Of a stretch of DNA of 64,000 nucleotides, positions 1 to 12,534 are shown piece by piece. The notes beneath the pieces are model-generated. The model was not told the DNA's origin and made no database searches. It saw only the letters and a list, made by a program, of their open reading frames with translations. This DNA comes from Smittia aterrima (Eukaryota; Arthropoda; Insecta; Diptera; Chironomidae), in contig CP093831.1 of NCBI GenBank assembly GCA_033063855.1, positions 6,448,001 through 6,512,000 on the forward strand. Reading direction: 5' to 3'. Both the position numbers and the translations under genes were made by a program. Positions within the stretch are counted from its first letter, which is position 1. Every line of letters starts with the position of its first letter.

Positions 1-360
1 AACTGGTTTATCATCTTCAGTTCCCTCCAAATCAGTCGAAGATGCATAAAATTAAGGCTTTTATTCAACCGAATGAACTTGGAGTCTCCTCTTCATCTTT
101 TTTAATCTCTTATGCTCATGGCAACAACAAACCTTGGGTTGCAACGAAGTCACTGTGTCAGTAAAACTTTAAGTAACGGCCAATATTTAACGTAAATTAT
201 TAAATGAAAATTAAAAGTCAATGACCTTGAAAATTTTCCGAAAAAAATTGTAAAAAAATTCATCTTCAAGCCCTGGTTCATTCATTAAAACCCAATGAAT
301 CATTTGGCTATTCCAACTTTCTCTTGCATAATATCAACACATTTTTTTTCTTTCTTGCAG

Positions 361-1660
361 CCTTCAGAGCTTTTTGACTCATTCGACCCAGAGCCACTTG
401 GAGTTGCAAGTTTAGCTCAAGTTCACAGAGCTACCCTCAAGAACGGTAAAGAAGTCGCCGTTAAAGTTCAACATCATTACGTCAGAGGAAATGCAAAAGT
501 TGACACACACACAATGGAGTGGTGCGTCAAAATAATGGGCTGGATGTTCCCCGAGTGCAGATTTCAATGGTTGGTCGATGAGTCGAAAAAGAATTTGCCG
601 ATGGAACTCGACTTTCTCCATGAGGGCAAAAATACAGAAAAGGTTCGCACATGCAACTCACACATTGAAAGTAACAACTGTTAATTGTTTACTCTTTCAG
701 ATTCGTACGCATTTCAAAAACGTGAAATGGCTTAAAATCCCGAAAATTCATTGGGAACTATCAACTGACCGAGTTCTCGTCATGGAATATTGTCCAGGTG
801 GACAAGTCAACGATCTTGAGTATTTGAAGAAAAATAAAATCGATCCCATGGACGTTTCCAACAAGTTGGGAATTCTTTACTCGAACATGATCTTTTTGAA
901 CGGGTAAGCGACAAAACGAATCTTCTTTGATTAGCATTAATCAATTTTTCTTTTCTTTACAGTTACGTTCACTCAGATCCACATCCAGGAAACATTCTCG
1001 TCCACAAGAACAAAAAAGGAGGAACTGACATCGTTCTCTTGGATCATGGCTTATACGCTGTAAGTTCAAATTATCAGAAATATTTGAGATTTATTGAAAT
1101 ATTCATTGTTTTAGAATCTAACGACTCGTTTCCGTTACGAGTATGCACAACTTTGGATGAGTATTCTTCGAATCGACCGCAAAGCGATGCGACAACATGC
1201 CTACAACTTAGGAATCAAGGGCGATCTTTATGGTGTCTTCGCGTGCATGGTGACTGGTCGTCCTTGGGAAGCAATCATGTCAGGCATCAGCAGCAAAAGA
1301 CCTGATAACTACGAGAGAGAGCTTCTTCTTACTGGCGGAGCTTTGGTGCTTCCAGACATTGCAGACATTCTAGAGAAAGTTGACCGACAAATGCTTCTAG
1401 TTCTAAAAACAAATGACTTGATCCGTGGAATAGAAACAACTCTGAAAACAAACGATCGAATGACAGCATTTTGGGTGATGTCGAAGTGCTGCATAAAGAC
1501 TATAAGAAACGAAGAAATCGAGAGATCAGCATCGTACTGGCGAAAGTTCTATCTGACAGCTAGATCAAGTTGGTCACTCTTCAAGATCAACTTTTTCTAT
1601 GTCTGCTGGGGATTCGCGCAAGGGAGCTATTACACAACATTGAAGCAGTTGTTCATTTGA
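361..1660 (+). CDS. Adck1: ADCK1-like ABC1/UbiB family atypical kinase, 3' part
   Basis: Mitochondrial atypical protein kinase-like protein of the ABC1/ADCK family. Exons 361-642, 701-903, 963-1059 and 1115-1660 join in frame with clean GT-AG introns of 55-60 bp. Visible signatures are the altered nucleotide loop GVASLAQVH, the Lys in AVKVQH, the ABC1 catalytic-loop motif HSDPHPGN, split across an intron, and LLDHGLY, which replaces the DFG region. The C-terminal half (VDRQMLLVLKTNDLIRGIE, MTAFWVMSKCC) is typical of animal ADCK1. The N-terminal part lies left of the window. A tentative previous exon is 3-83, phase-compatible and resembling the segment before the kinase core, but its donor (gtctcc) is poor. 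A poly(A) signal AATAAA is at 1934-1939. Family assignment is firm; the substrate of this family remains uncertain. Confidence 0.92.
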
Positions 1661-4600
1661 ATCCACATTTGATACTCTAATTGCCATCCGTCCTTAGGTT
1701 AAATTCTTCTGGCAATATTATTAATATTCTAAGCTGCAGACTGACCCTTTCTGCAAATGCTTTACGAGCTATTCGCACATTTTATCTCCTGGTTGTTGAG
1801 AAATACTCTTTTGTTAAGTAAAAGACATCGAAAAGTTTTTAGAACAATGAAAGCTTGAGCAATAATCAAGAATCGACCTTAAAAGTATTTGTTGTGCAAT
1901 CAAAAAAGTCTATTTTTATACTTCCTGAAAGTCAATAAAGCTAATTTTATATTTTTACAAAAATTGTTTTTTTTTCGCAGTGAAACAGTTGCACGAATAA
2001 TTCAAACAAAAACGTTCAATCTCGCTACTAGAGAGCAGCAACATCAGTTTTTGAATGAAACGAATTCAGAGAATTTACAACTAGCGCGTGCGTCAACCGC
2101 TGCGCATTTTCATTATTCTTCCTTTCTTAAATTCTCCTGTTTAACCTTCTAAAAGAGCATTGAAAATTCACACGGAGAGCATGTTCAAGGTCGTTGGTCA
2201 AATGTAGAGCATACGCGTTTAGTTCTTAAAAAAAATCGCGGCTGCCGAGAGTTGAGCAGCTAAAGTGTGAAGCATTAATTGATTCGGAGACTAGTGAATT
2301 TGCAGGATTCAGTTCTGATTTATAAGTTGACGACAGCATTGATTGTCTCGGCGGTTTTTTCTAATATTTTGGAAATTTAAAAGGTCAATTGAATCAATTA
2401 ACAATAAAACAAAAGTTTAACACGCGAAGAAATCTCACTTTTCACTCAGAAATTCGATTCATCAATTGATTTAAGTTTATTTAAATTTCGTTCAAAAGAA
2501 TGAAGTCATTCAATAAGTTAAAAAGGTTTCTGATTCTGGTTGTGCTACATTTTGCTTATTGAGCGAATTAGTAAACATTTTAAAATAAAAATAAAACAAA
2601 GCGTAGAATTTCTATCAACTCTCGTTTCACAGTTACAAGGTAGGAAGTAAACTAATTTTTTGTTTCATTGAGAGATGATCCTGAGAACAAATGAAAGTAA
2701 GAAGAAATCTTTGTATTCCTAGTGGCTTCGTCTGTGACGTCTGAGAGAAGTTAGACCATTCATTTACGATGTTAATTAATGCGCAGTTAAAAATGCTGAA
2801 CTTTTATGAACGCTATCATGTTTCTGTCGACGAATGAAATTCCTTTGCTCTGACTTTTTGTAAAATTTTCCATCCAACAAGTGCAATAAAATTGGAATTT
2901 AGTGAGGAATTTTTATTCTCTAGAAGTTTATGAGGAAAAAGCAATTTCGTTCTAATCGTTCGGAAGTTTAATTCGTGAATTATTAGAAAAACAATTTCGA
3001 TCTTATTAAGTTTTAAGTTGAGTGGTCACATTACTCATTATTCTCGTAAATCAAAGTCGCAAGGTATTAACTACTAATCAGCGAAACTTGATAAGTTCAA
3101 TGATCGATTGCTCACTAATGTTTGAGTTTATTTTTTCGAAGGATCTTTATTCCAAATTTTGTTGTCAGAGGAAGTCTCTCAAGGTCAATTCGATTGACGT
3201 CAATTTTTCAATTCAAATTCTCTGAGTTTACCGGCTTGAACGCGCCATCAACAATTGACTTTTGTCCAATTCGAACTGCAGATCGAGACAGAAATCAAAA
3301 GAGTTGCACAATCGAAAAGCGAAATTTTCTGTGGTTTAATTGGAAACCGCTGATTGATTTAAATATTCTCGCTTAAAAATCAACAAACAGCGGTTTCGCG
3401 AATTTACATCGATTGTTCTATTGTGCTTCGTCGTTCAGCAATGAAAACAAGTGAATGATCGCTGCAATTTCGTTGATTTGAGGGTGAAGGATTGTTGTGC
3501 AAGTGGAGCTCTCTTGAGCGGAAGTTCGGACAGAACCGGCGATGACCGATTTAGCTTTATGTAAATAAAATCTGATTATGATTCACGAGACTGAGAGCTT
3601 CCGCTAAATTTATCTCAAGATCATCTCGTTTTAATCTCCTGATAATTTGCACAAACATTCCTCAAAACTTTCTCACATAATTCGAGTTGCATAAAGTTTT
3701 TGTTGTGTCTATCGAGTAATTGAATTCTAATTAAAGATTTGGTTTTCGCGTAGCATTGAAAATTTCGATTTCAAACTTTTTATCTTTGTTTAACTTCCAC
3801 TGCTTGTTGAGATGTTGTTCAACAAATTGAGTAAGTCTTATCAATGAGATAACTTTTCAAAGAAAATACTTGTATGAACAAGTGGTTCTTAAACAAAATC
3901 AATATCAATATGATGTTATTATTATCGACATAAGTTCACGGAAAACGAAGGTGAGAAGGAAAGTTTAAATGATTGTCAATCAACAATCATCGGCTGAATA
4001 TTTCAGATTAAAAAAATTAAACGATAAGCAGGCATGTGACAAAGATAAACACAAACGCTTTACAAAAATGCGAGCAATGTCTCACTCACAAACGAGTCAA
4101 TTGGTGCAGCATGATTGCTAACCCAATTTCTGCTTCGGCTGCGCCCTTGAAACATTTTTTATTTTCGTGCAAATCTCTCCTACAGACTTTGAGCAATAAA
4201 TAAGCATAAGATCAACAGCAACAAGAAAGTTTCTTGAGGTCATTAAACATTTTGTTACTTGCGCGTGTTGTAAGTTGAATAATAAGAAGTCGAAATAAAA
4301 CAAAACATGAATCAATCGAAGTTGAATCAGAACGTCACTTTGATCTGTCTAAACGAATGGACAAATTGTTTAAGCGTGTCTTACTCTGCTAATGGCATTG
4401 TATGCGAATTTCGTTAGCACTAGATAAATAAACAATTCAAAAAAAGTAATTCCCAAATTTCTGTTTACAGTGACTCAACTTACAATCGGTCCTAAGCTTC
4501 TGATTTAATTATTGCAACAAATTAACAGAAGCAAGAAGATTCTCTTTGTTCAAACCTTTTCCTTTTTGTTCTACGAAACATTTCGCGAATCAAATGGACT

Positions 4601-5281
4601 TTCGTTGACAAAATGCGCTCGCAAGGTCTCATGTAATGTTTTATCAGTTTTCCTTTTGCTCGGTGTTCTCTGCTGACAACGTCGTCGACTGCCAAAACGT
4701 CGATTTGCTCGTCACATGTGAAACAAAAGCGTTCGTTCTCCCCTTTTGTGCTTTTTTCTTCTTATTTTTTTTCGCGATCACTCGTCAATCGAAGTTTTCG
4801 GGGTGCATGATTGCTCGCTCGCTCTCTCAGTTGCTGTTCGAAGCTCGTGCTGTTAAGTCGTGTCAAGCGTGCATTTTATTTTATTTTTTTTACGTCGACG
4901 ACTTTTTAGTTTACAAATTAAGATTTTTTTTTTATAAAATTAATTTGTGCACTGGAATTGTCAAGGTGATTAGACAACGTTTACGCATTGGCTAAGCGAG
5001 TATTTCTATTTCAAGCAGCATATCGTCTTTTGCGTTGGAAAAATCGCGAAGCTTAGTAGAAATTAAACTGCAATTAACTTCGAAAAAATCGCCGAAGAGA
5101 AAATAAAAGCAAATTCTAACTTCTTCTTTGATCTCTCTCAACAAATTCCAGGTGTTTAGTGACTGTGACACTTTAACAAAGCCGACGATAACATAAAGTG
5201 AAAACAATTGTGCCTGTTGAGCATTAATCGAATTAAGCAAGCAGGTAGCCGTGAAAGCAATTTGCACAATTTACTGAAATC
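1661..5281. other. intergenic: ADCK1 3' flank and SLC36 5' flank
   Basis: No coding exon could be supported. Short open frames here lack family features or splice-consistent neighbours. The last 600 bp, rich in T tracts and directly before the SLC36 start, probably hold the promoter and 5' UTR of that gene. I could not fix a transcription start. Confidence 0.5.
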
Positions 5282-8200
5282 ATGTCGAAGGAGAAACAAA
5301 CGCCGTCAATCATTCCTCGGATCGATATCAACCCGGAGAAGGCAGGAAACCCGACGGACTTCAATTCTACGTAAGTCTTATCATTTTCAAGCAAAGTGGA
5401 CTACTTTCCGCTACCTGATGAAGGAAACAATAATTCGCAAACTCGATTTTTATTACTTAACAAATTGTCGTAAATGCTGATAAACGCAATTAAATTTATT
5501 GACAACAAATTGCTTTTAATCTTTACAGCTCTAAACTAGCTCCGTATGATTCTGAAGAGTCTTACAATCCCTTCGAGCATCGGGTGGTTGACAAGCCGAA
5601 TACGTAAGACGAAGTACACTAGAGCAATCATGAGACTAATGAATGATTTCACTTAACAGAACTACCGGAGCGCTTCTCCATTTGTTGAAGAGCTCGCTGG
5701 GAACGGGAATCCTTGCGATGCCAAATGCCTTTGCCAGCTCTGGTCTTGTCTTTGGTTCCGTCATGACAGTCATCGTTGGGTTCCTCTGTACTCATTGTGT
5801 TTGGATTTTGGTGAGCAAACAATTAATTTTATTGCGATGAACGTTGAAGTGCAGTTCACTTGCTATGAAGTGTTTTGAAATGTTGCAAGTAACTTTGTTT
5901 AAATTGAGTAATCAAAGTCCCGATAAAAGGAGATGCCACGTGAGTCCATTTCGAAATGTCGTAGTTATTACAAAATAATCATTTTTTTTCTTGAAAAATC
6001 TCTCTGATCTAAATCGATTCTGAACTATGCAAATCCAATTAACTTTTGAGCCCTCAAACAAAACGAATTGAGTGCGAATTATCAATCAACTAGATTCAAT
6101 ATTGTTCGATGAAACTGTTAGTGTTGATCAGTAGCAACAAAAACAAACTTTATTTGCCTAGCTCCAATGAGCGTAAAAGCGTTAATTTTCTGCAAGCATG
6201 TCAAGAGACATAAAGGAGAATCTCGACGTTTGACTCACGATTGTGCAACGAATTGTCATTGCTCGAGTGAAAAGTGAGAGTTCACTGTAGAGCGATTGAA
6301 CTGAGTGATTGTTTCTCGCGATCTGTCTCAATATTTCCCATCGGTATCACGAGATCGCTCTTTATTATCGAACGTGATGGAAGAAAAGGAAATAACGTTG
6401 CAAGACGAGACGTTCCGACAGCCAAAAACGACATAATTATACGATGAAAGGAAATTGAAAAGGAATTTTCGTTTACTGGTTTCTTATACTCGGCGATTGA
6501 TAAACAATCGACCAGTTAGGTCACTGAGCTCTCGAATCGAAAATTACACAAGTGCTAAACGATCTTTTCTGTGAATGAATTACAAAAAGTTTGCGAACTT
6601 AGCGAGACAATTTTTAGTTTAAATTCAGATGAAATTAAAAGGTTGAACGATTCGGAAGGATTAAGGGAAATTTGATGACGTGTCTGGTGATTGGCCTTGT
6701 GACTTAATTATCAATTTTGCTGATAAGTTTACAACTTCCCTTCGATTACTAATATTCATTGACAATTTTGTACGTAACGACTTTCAAGTATCATAAAATT
6801 AATCGCAATTCATTCAGAAAAATCAAAAGTTCACTCTCACTCCACATTGACGAGCACTCGAACTAGTGAAATTAATATTCCTTGAGTGTATCAATCATCT
6901 TATTATCATTTTTCTGCAATGCTCCGAATCACTGCTCGTTTTCTTCTCTCCATCCTTCTTCTTACTCCCAAAGTGCTTCGACCGTCCTTTACATACACAA
7001 GCCGCGAAATAACCAGAAAATTATGCTGTTATGTTCCCATGGTTTGGTCCGCGACGCACGAAGTTAAATTGTTGTAGAGCAGTGGAGCGAAAGACGAATG
7101 TGCAAAGCCCACCGCTGTCGCAAAGCGCGTGTAGACATAACGACTCGAATCAAAGCGACGGCTGCTGTTTATTCGAATTTCCATCTCATTCTCTCACTTT
7201 TTATTTTGCCAATTGTTACTTTGCATCGACGGAGAAAATAAGTAAAAAAAAATTCAATTTTTTGGTAAGAGCAATTACCATCAGCAAAGCAATGACTTTT
7301 TAAGAAGAAGACGTGTTGTTCTTTGTGGTTTCTTGTTGACTGTCCAGGACCTTAGAAGTAATTATTCATCAATTTCTTAAAAGCTGCGCAAAAGAGGATG
7401 CACTCAAAAATCGAGGAAAGAATTTAAATTTGAAGACATTTGACGTTATAAAATGTGTGTCACGGTTTTCCCCACTTGTCCCCGATTTGAAATTCTAACA
7501 AATTAATAAATTTATCAAACTGAAAAATTCAATGTCGAGTCTGATTCAATTGAACAACTTGAAGTGTCAAAGAAGTTGAGTAATTGATATCGCTTGTTTG
7601 TTGCGGATTAGATTAAGTCTTTCAGACATCTAATCAACTGCAAGTGACGATAATCGCTGATTAAAATAGAAGCCATGATTAATGACTTAAAGTGGTAGAT
7701 AGTCCAATAACTAACTACTTGAAATAGCGTTAAATCAATCTACAGAATATGAGGAAATATTTCGAAACAAATCTGATAACAGACGAAACTATTAAAAGTT
7801 CACGAGCTGACATTTACGTCTAATTATGCAGTTTCATAATTTACAATGTAAGCAGAAAAATATTACGACGAAAGCTTTGCAAAGATCAATAAAATTCACA
7901 CTTCGAGTTATCGATCGGAACAGTTTGAGAGTCGACGGAGAGCGCAACAGTTTCTCACGAGATTTATGAGAACGTGAGTCAAGGTGATCAACCTGTTGCT
8001 TACGGAAACTAAGCGCCAGAGAAATTCAATTAAAAATCTACTTAAATTCGCTTTTATTCGCGTCGCGTAATATTTTAAATTCCGTTGAATGTACGAACGA
8101 CCTTCAGACCTTCGAATCTCCCCGGAAGGAAGACGATCGGTCTACAAGCTAAAATTTGCATTAACCGTGCGATAAAGAAATTGTTAGCGAACTTGAATTT

Positions 8201-9499
8201 GAAGCCATATTGGCTGATGGGTTTGACTAATGATTAGTGGGGATATTGACATTGGCGTCACGTTTTATCGATTTTATTTGATTGACTGTCGCAAACTGTT
8301 GCTCATCAAATAATTTTTCCTATTTCTACACAGGTCTCAACATCGCATAAAATCCAGCGGATATCGAAAACGCCTATGCTGTCGTTTGCTGAAACTGCCG
8401 AGAAAGTTTTTGAGTACGGTCCGCCATGGGCCAAACGATATTCACGTGCTGCAAAGGTTTTCGTCGACTACGCGTTGATGGCAACTTATTTCAGTGCTGG
8501 CTGCGTTTACATTGTGTTCATCGCAAACACCTTCCATGATATTTTCAACTCTATATTCGATCTTGATATGAGTGTGCGGATTTACATCGTCATTATCATG
8601 CTTCCGATTATTGTCATCGGTCAAATCAGATCGTTGAAGGTTCTCGTTCCTTTCTCTGGCTCAGCAAATGTCTTCATCGTCATCACGTTCGGAATCGTTC
8701 TGTTCTATATCTTCAAAGAACCTTTAGATATTTCAGACAAACCATTGATTGTCAGTTGGACGAAGTGGCCGGTCTTCTTTAGGTAAGACTTGATTAAAAT
8801 AATTTGTGATGAGAGAGAATCAATTAATTCGATTTCAGTACTGTGATCTTTGCAATGGAAGGAATTGGAGCAGTTATGCCAGTTGAGAATTCGATGGAAA
8901 AGCCTCAACAATTCCTCGGTCCTCCAAGCGTCCTTCTCATTGCCATGATTGTCGTGACCGTGCTCTACACCATTATGGGTCTTCTTGGGTACATCACTTT
9001 CGGCGATAAAATTCGCGGAAGCATTACTTTGAATCTTCCTACTGATGAATGGGCGGCAATTACTGGTCAAGTTCTCATCGGTCTTGCCATTCTCTTCACT
9101 TTCGGTCTTCAATTCTTTATCCCAATGGAAATTCTCATGAAGAAAATTGAGCATAAACTTACAAAAGCAAGAAATTTCGCTGAAGTCGGAATTCGTACTG
9201 GAATTATGATCTGCATGGCTGGACTTGCGATTGCCGTGCCTGACTTGGAACCATTCATTAGTTTGGTTGGAGCTGTTTTCTTCGGAAGCCTTGGGCTCTT
9301 CGTTCCTGCGTTCATTGAAATCGTATTCCTTCAAACCAACGGCAGCTATGGTAAACTTAAATGGAAATTGTGGAAGAATCTGTTGCTTATGGCTTTCGCG
9401 CTTGTTGCGATGTTTGCTGGAGCTTTCGTCAGCATCAAGGAAATTGTACATACTTACACTGGCGGTAACGACGATGAAGAAGAACATGAGGATTCCTAA
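5282..9499 (+). CDS. SLC36-type proton-coupled amino-acid transporter
   Basis: Multi-pass Aa_trans-family transporter moving small amino acids with protons across the plasma or lysosomal membrane. Coding exons are 5282-5370, 5529-5603, 5660-5810, 8334-8782 and 8839-9499, giving 474 aa. The start is the first ATG of the frame (MSKEKQTPS). About 50 hydrophilic residues precede the first membrane segment, which carries the family hallmark GTGILAMPNAF. About ten further hydrophobic segments follow, including VFAMEGIGAVMPVENSM-like family sequence in the last exon. The C-terminus is strongly acidic (DDEEEHED). Exon 3 and exon 4 are separated by a 2.5 kb intron while all other introns are under 160 bp. 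A poly(A) signal is near 9779-9785. It belongs to the pathetic/CG1139-like insect SLC36 group; the exact paralogue and substrate cannot be decided from sequence alone. Confidence 0.93.
5811..8333 (+). other. large intron 3 of the SLC36-type transporter
   Basis: A 2.5 kb intron bounded by donor gtgagc and acceptor tctacacag, phase 0. It is about 40 times longer than the usual introns of this window. I see no protein-coding exon inside it. Its size makes an internal promoter or enhancer possible, but nothing in the sequence proves one. Confidence 0.6.
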
Positions 9500-12098
9500 C
9501 TCACGATAAATTACGTTTTTAAATGCTCACGGGCAAAACTTTTTCATTCTGAGAAAAAAAAACTTTAATTTCTTTCGTTTTTATTGTTTAAGACTTAATT
9601 AGTTGTTCATTCGTTTAGATAACTAAGCAGAGGAAGAAATGTTCTGAAGCTTTTCCTTCAAATGATTTCACAGGAAATCACAGCCATTGATTTGAGATAT
9701 TTTTACTTTCTTTATTCCATTTGATAACGTAAGAGACATCTGTGATGTTGAAGATTTTTTACATTCGCCTGTAAGGCTCAATAAAACCTTAAAATACACG
9801 AGAGTGCTTTTGATATTCCTTTTGTCAAACACTCTTTATTATTAACTTTCGAGAAAAGTACAACAACAATTTATCAGGGTTTCGTAAATATTCAAACGAT
9901 GGCTTTAGAGAGAAGAAAGATTTTGTAAGATTTGAAAAATAAAAAGAAAGTTTGACTTTCGAAATTCGATTTTCTTTTGCAAAGCTTGATATGGGAAAAT
10001 CTGTTGGGATTTGAAATTTTCTTTCTGAGTTTGATAAAGCTTTTGAGTTCTTGAGCTTCTCAAACGTTTCAAATTTACTCAAAGATCTTCAAACATTTTG
10101 AAAATGTTTCATTTCTCGTCGTTCGTGCCTGGAAAATTCCCAAAAGAAAAGCTTCTGAATTTTCCAGGTTTTCTTTCGAACATAATGGAAATCTTTAACA
10201 CAGAAAGCTCTTGATTGAGATTTTATTTCGTTTCAAACTCGGCAGTTCCTTATGAATCATTCAACTGCAAAAACGTGAAAAAAAAATTTAAGATTGTTCA
10301 TAGTTTGTGAAATTATTTGTATCATCACGGTTAAGTCAAGTGATACTTGATTGAAAATATTATCTTCAAGTTAATTAAATCATAACATTCACCATAATCT
10401 CAAGAAAATTGCGTCGCGTCTTCGGCCGCAGACTTCTTCAAGATTAAAGAAAATATTTTCTTAAGAATTGTGTTCAACAAATTGTAAAATAAATTACATC
10501 ACGAGCATTTATTTATCAAATCTAAAGTTTTGTGTTTGTTGAACTTCTGTTTGTTACATCAAATATTACAAGCTGTAATTGAATTTAAATTTCTGTTTAT
10601 TTATGCAAATGCTCAGCTCTCGCTGCGCTGAAAGGAAAAAAAAGGAAACTCAATTTTATTACTTTTTTCAAGAATATATTTACTAGATAACTTCACAGTC
10701 ATAATACGTTCAGACATGGAAAGTAGTCACGATGGTAAACGTTGAAGAATCTTCAATGAAGATGTTACATGAAATATTATTGTTCCATACTAAAGAGCAA
10801 TTTCTCAATAGTTTCCTCACGCCTTTCTTCTGTTCTATGAATGATAACACTGATGCACTTAAATGTGCTCTCTAAGTTTTCTCACATAAAATTTAATGAA
10901 TATCATTTGACATTGATAGAGAGAAAATGTAAATGAAGTAATAAAAATGAAAAATGTTCTTGATCGATGGGGTGACTACATATCTCAAGGGGTTTCTCTA
11001 CAATTCAGCGGTAAAATTTAAATTCCTATAAAATTCATTGACCCCACATTGTTATTGTAAAGAAGGTTATTTCTTGTTGGTCGATTCAAAAGAAGAAAAT
11101 CTTCGATAAAAAAGTTTTCAACGCTTCGGAAAATTCTTTCGGGTATAGAATTGTAACAAATGTCTAGTACAATAGAAAATGTTTATTTGCTACTCCATTT
11201 ATAACTTCCAAGAAATTTATAGTTTTCTTCTAGAAAAATTGAATAAAAAATATTCGTTCTTCAGTTAAAAGATAAAACGTGTTCGGTATAACGAAGATAC
11301 AGAAATTGATTTGTAAATCAACAAGTAGAAGGCTTCGTTAAACGTTTGGAACGTGCCTTATGTGCTTTCGAAACTGAGTTATCAGATCGATTGAATGAGC
11401 TAAACATTGACTCTTTTTGATTCAGACTAAATCGTTACCAGTTGTGCTCTAGAACTGAATCAATTTCTAATTAATTTTGCAACAAAGCAAATGAAGCCTT
11501 ATCGTTCAATTCCCTATCGGTTTTAACCTCTTCTGTTCCAATCACTCTTGCAATATGAGTTTTTATTTTATAATTAGGCAACGAATTTTTTAGCAGCATA
11601 CATAAACTCTCAGAACAACTCAACAAACGCCAACACGTCGGCTTCGGCTGTCGAGCCCCGACAACAATCTCACTTGCTTCTTCCCTTAGCAATAAATCAA
11701 TATTTTATTATTCTGTTTTACCAGTTTGCAACGCTTCGAGATAGAAATTTATTGCCAAACACGAAAAAGAAAGTGATAAAAGCTTACTGCAGATAGCAAA
11801 ATGCTGAACAGTTGAAAACAGAATTTTAATACGCAAAAATTATTTTCTGGTTCGAAAGTTTTGGTTGTCAAAAAATGATTAAATAATGGTCAAATGAAAG
11901 TCATGGTTGGCACGTTAATCAAAGTCGGCACGTTAAATGAAATAAAATGTGGAAATTGAAGTAGTCATACGGATTATTTTTAGTGAAATATCACTGTCGA
12001 GTCGTAAACGATGCTCCCGCCGCAATTAATTGGGAACAACCTCTGAGGACTTCAAGCGCCATCAGCGGTTGTTACATCAAAGTAGATGGAACAATTCT
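9500..12098. other. intergenic, no gene recognised
   Basis: AT-rich stretch with the 3' UTR of the SLC36 gene at its left end. No conserved coding frame or structured RNA was recognised on either strand. Confidence 0.5.
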
Positions 12099-12534
12099 CT
12101 ATGCTGTGACGTAAAATGCTTTTCTCGCTCGACGCTTCTGGCATTTTTCATGTAAAATGTAGAGAAGGGCGAGAACAATCAATATTGCGATTAAAATTGC
12201 CATTCTGTTTAAGAGAAAAGAGATAAAATATAGAAATTGGATTTGCTGTCGATTGAGATCTGTCTGCGACGTAAACGAATGCGGTTTATCCGAGTATCTC
12301 ATCCGTTAACTTACCCAATGCTGATGTACATGATGTTTTCATTGATTCCTTGGTATGAGAGACCTGCAACAAACCCAAAGACTGTAGAAATGTTTCTGCA
12401 ACAATCGGTCGTTTACCTGTGTTAATAAGGTGACCTCCATACCCAGCACCGCCTGCACCTCTGGCAACCTGAATAGACGCAACAAAAGGATTATGTCAAG
12501 AATTGAAAGTGTCTAATTGGATACCCACCGGCAT
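12099..12534 (-). CDS. small single-pass membrane protein, 70 aa
   Basis: Four small exons (12529-12534, 12417-12468, 12315-12363, 12099-12204) join in one phase-consistent frame with GT-AG introns of 51-110 bp. The start ATG lies downstream of an in-frame stop, so it is the first usable one. The product has a short Gly-rich N-terminus (residues about 4-14), one strongly hydrophobic helix (about residues 32-53, AILIAILIVLALLYIL) and a basic tail (KCQKRRARK). There is no cleavable signal peptide in front of the helix, so a type III or signal-anchor topology with a basic cytoplasmic tail is likely. I do not recognise the family. The first exon has only two codons and a weak donor (gtgggt), so an alternative first exon is possible; the last three exons are well supported. 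Confidence 0.68.

Noticed and set aside
1889..2152. Plus-strand frame after ADCK1
   Set aside because: It overlaps the ADCK1 poly(A) signal, is T-rich at the start, and has no domain or splice partner.
4636..4995. 119-codon Phe-rich frame upstream of the SLC36 gene
   Set aside because: Composition follows poly-T tracts in what is probably promoter DNA; no membrane-protein family pattern.
8705..9487. 260-codon minus-strand open frame opposite the last exon of the SLC36-type transporter
   Set aside because: It is fully antisense to strongly conserved transporter sequence, has low-complexity polar composition and no family feature.
11471..11692. 73-codon minus-strand frame near the small membrane protein gene
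   Set aside because: No ATG-consistent gene model or family, and it does not join to the four exons at 12.1-12.5 kb.
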